From Desulfobacteraceae bacterium CG2_30_51_40 (GTDB taxonomy: Bacteria; Desulfobacterota; DSM-4660; Desulfatiglandales; Desulfatiglandaceae), in the NCBI GenBank assembly GCA_001874005.1, contig MNYJ01000053.1, forward strand, positions 1 through 38,319: a stretch of 38,319 bases of DNA, written 5' to 3'. Of this stretch, positions 38,300 through 38,319 are shown one piece after another. A program made the translations under genes and the position numbers. The notes beneath the pieces are model-generated. The model was not told the DNA's origin, made no database searches, and saw only the letters and a program-made list of their open reading frames with translations. The first letter of the stretch is position 1. Every line of letters starts with the position of its first letter.

Positions 38300-38319
38300 G
38301 TTAGTCATAACGGGGCAGG
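38300..38319 (-). repeat. Start of a family A repeat (A7), cut by window edge
   Basis: GTTAGTCATAACGGGGCAGG resembles the left end of reverse A copies (ATAGTCATAGCGGCGTAG). It directly abuts B6, as at B4/A4 and B5/A6. Confidence 0.5.

Overview
This 38.3 kb window is dense, mostly housekeeping chromosome from a diderm (Gram-negative-type) bacterium. An LptE-like outer-membrane assembly lipoprotein and a PilB/GspE ATPase both point to an outer membrane. The order yceD-rpmF-fabG-acpP-fabF-glyA-nrdR-ribD-ribE-ribBA-ribH-nusB-leuS-lptE-holA-rpsT-murJ resembles Desulfobacterota (former Deltaproteobacteria, Geobacter-like). A Desulfobacterota or Nitrospirota relative is my best guess, but gene order alone cannot fix the phylum. 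No phage, plasmid, CRISPR or toxin/defence island is visible.

Layout. (1) 1-3425, minus strand: possible DUF58 fragment, moxR, a MITE-like repeat, tRNA-Leu(UAG), transketolase. (2) 3880-8177, minus: a nitrogen-control operon amt-glnB-glnD behind a near-consensus sigma-54 promoter; amt carries a one-base frameshift in a C8/G8 run. (3) 8375-10594, minus: a PilB/GspE ATPase fused to a response-regulator receiver domain. (4) 11260-14270: a LysM membrane protein (plus), convergent with an AI-2E-family permease and fructose-1,6-bisphosphatase operon (minus). (5) 14407-30466: a long plus-strand run for lipid synthesis (yceD, rpmF, fabG, acpP, fabF), one-carbon/nucleotide metabolism (glyA, dCMP deaminase, nrdR), riboflavin (ribD, ribE, ribBA, ribH), then nusB, leuS, lptE, holA and murJ, with rpsT on the minus strand. 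(6) 30463-38149: a small unknown gene, a two-gene SufC/SufB Fe-S system, a Memo-family protein, a sensorless histidine kinase tail-to-tail with a response regulator, a 67-aa helical protein, a sirtuin and glutamate racemase.

The most unusual feature is the intergenic repeat landscape. Family B has six copies of an almost constant 145-146 bp imperfect palindrome with ~19 bp terminal inverted repeats ending in TA. Family A has six copies plus a partial one, ~100-155 bp each. B lies inside or flush against A at several loci. The outer TAG of B forms the stop codon of both ribD and sufB. This looks like non-autonomous (MITE-type) DNA that has spread recently between genes.

Other points of interest are the loss of plsX-fabH-fabD between rpmF and fabG, a 12-bp perfect palindrome upstream of the sigma-54 promoter, the ATPase-receiver fusion and the convergent overlapping kinase/regulator pair. 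I do not see a clear undescribed multi-gene system. The best leads are the A/B composite repeats and the ATPase-receiver fusion.
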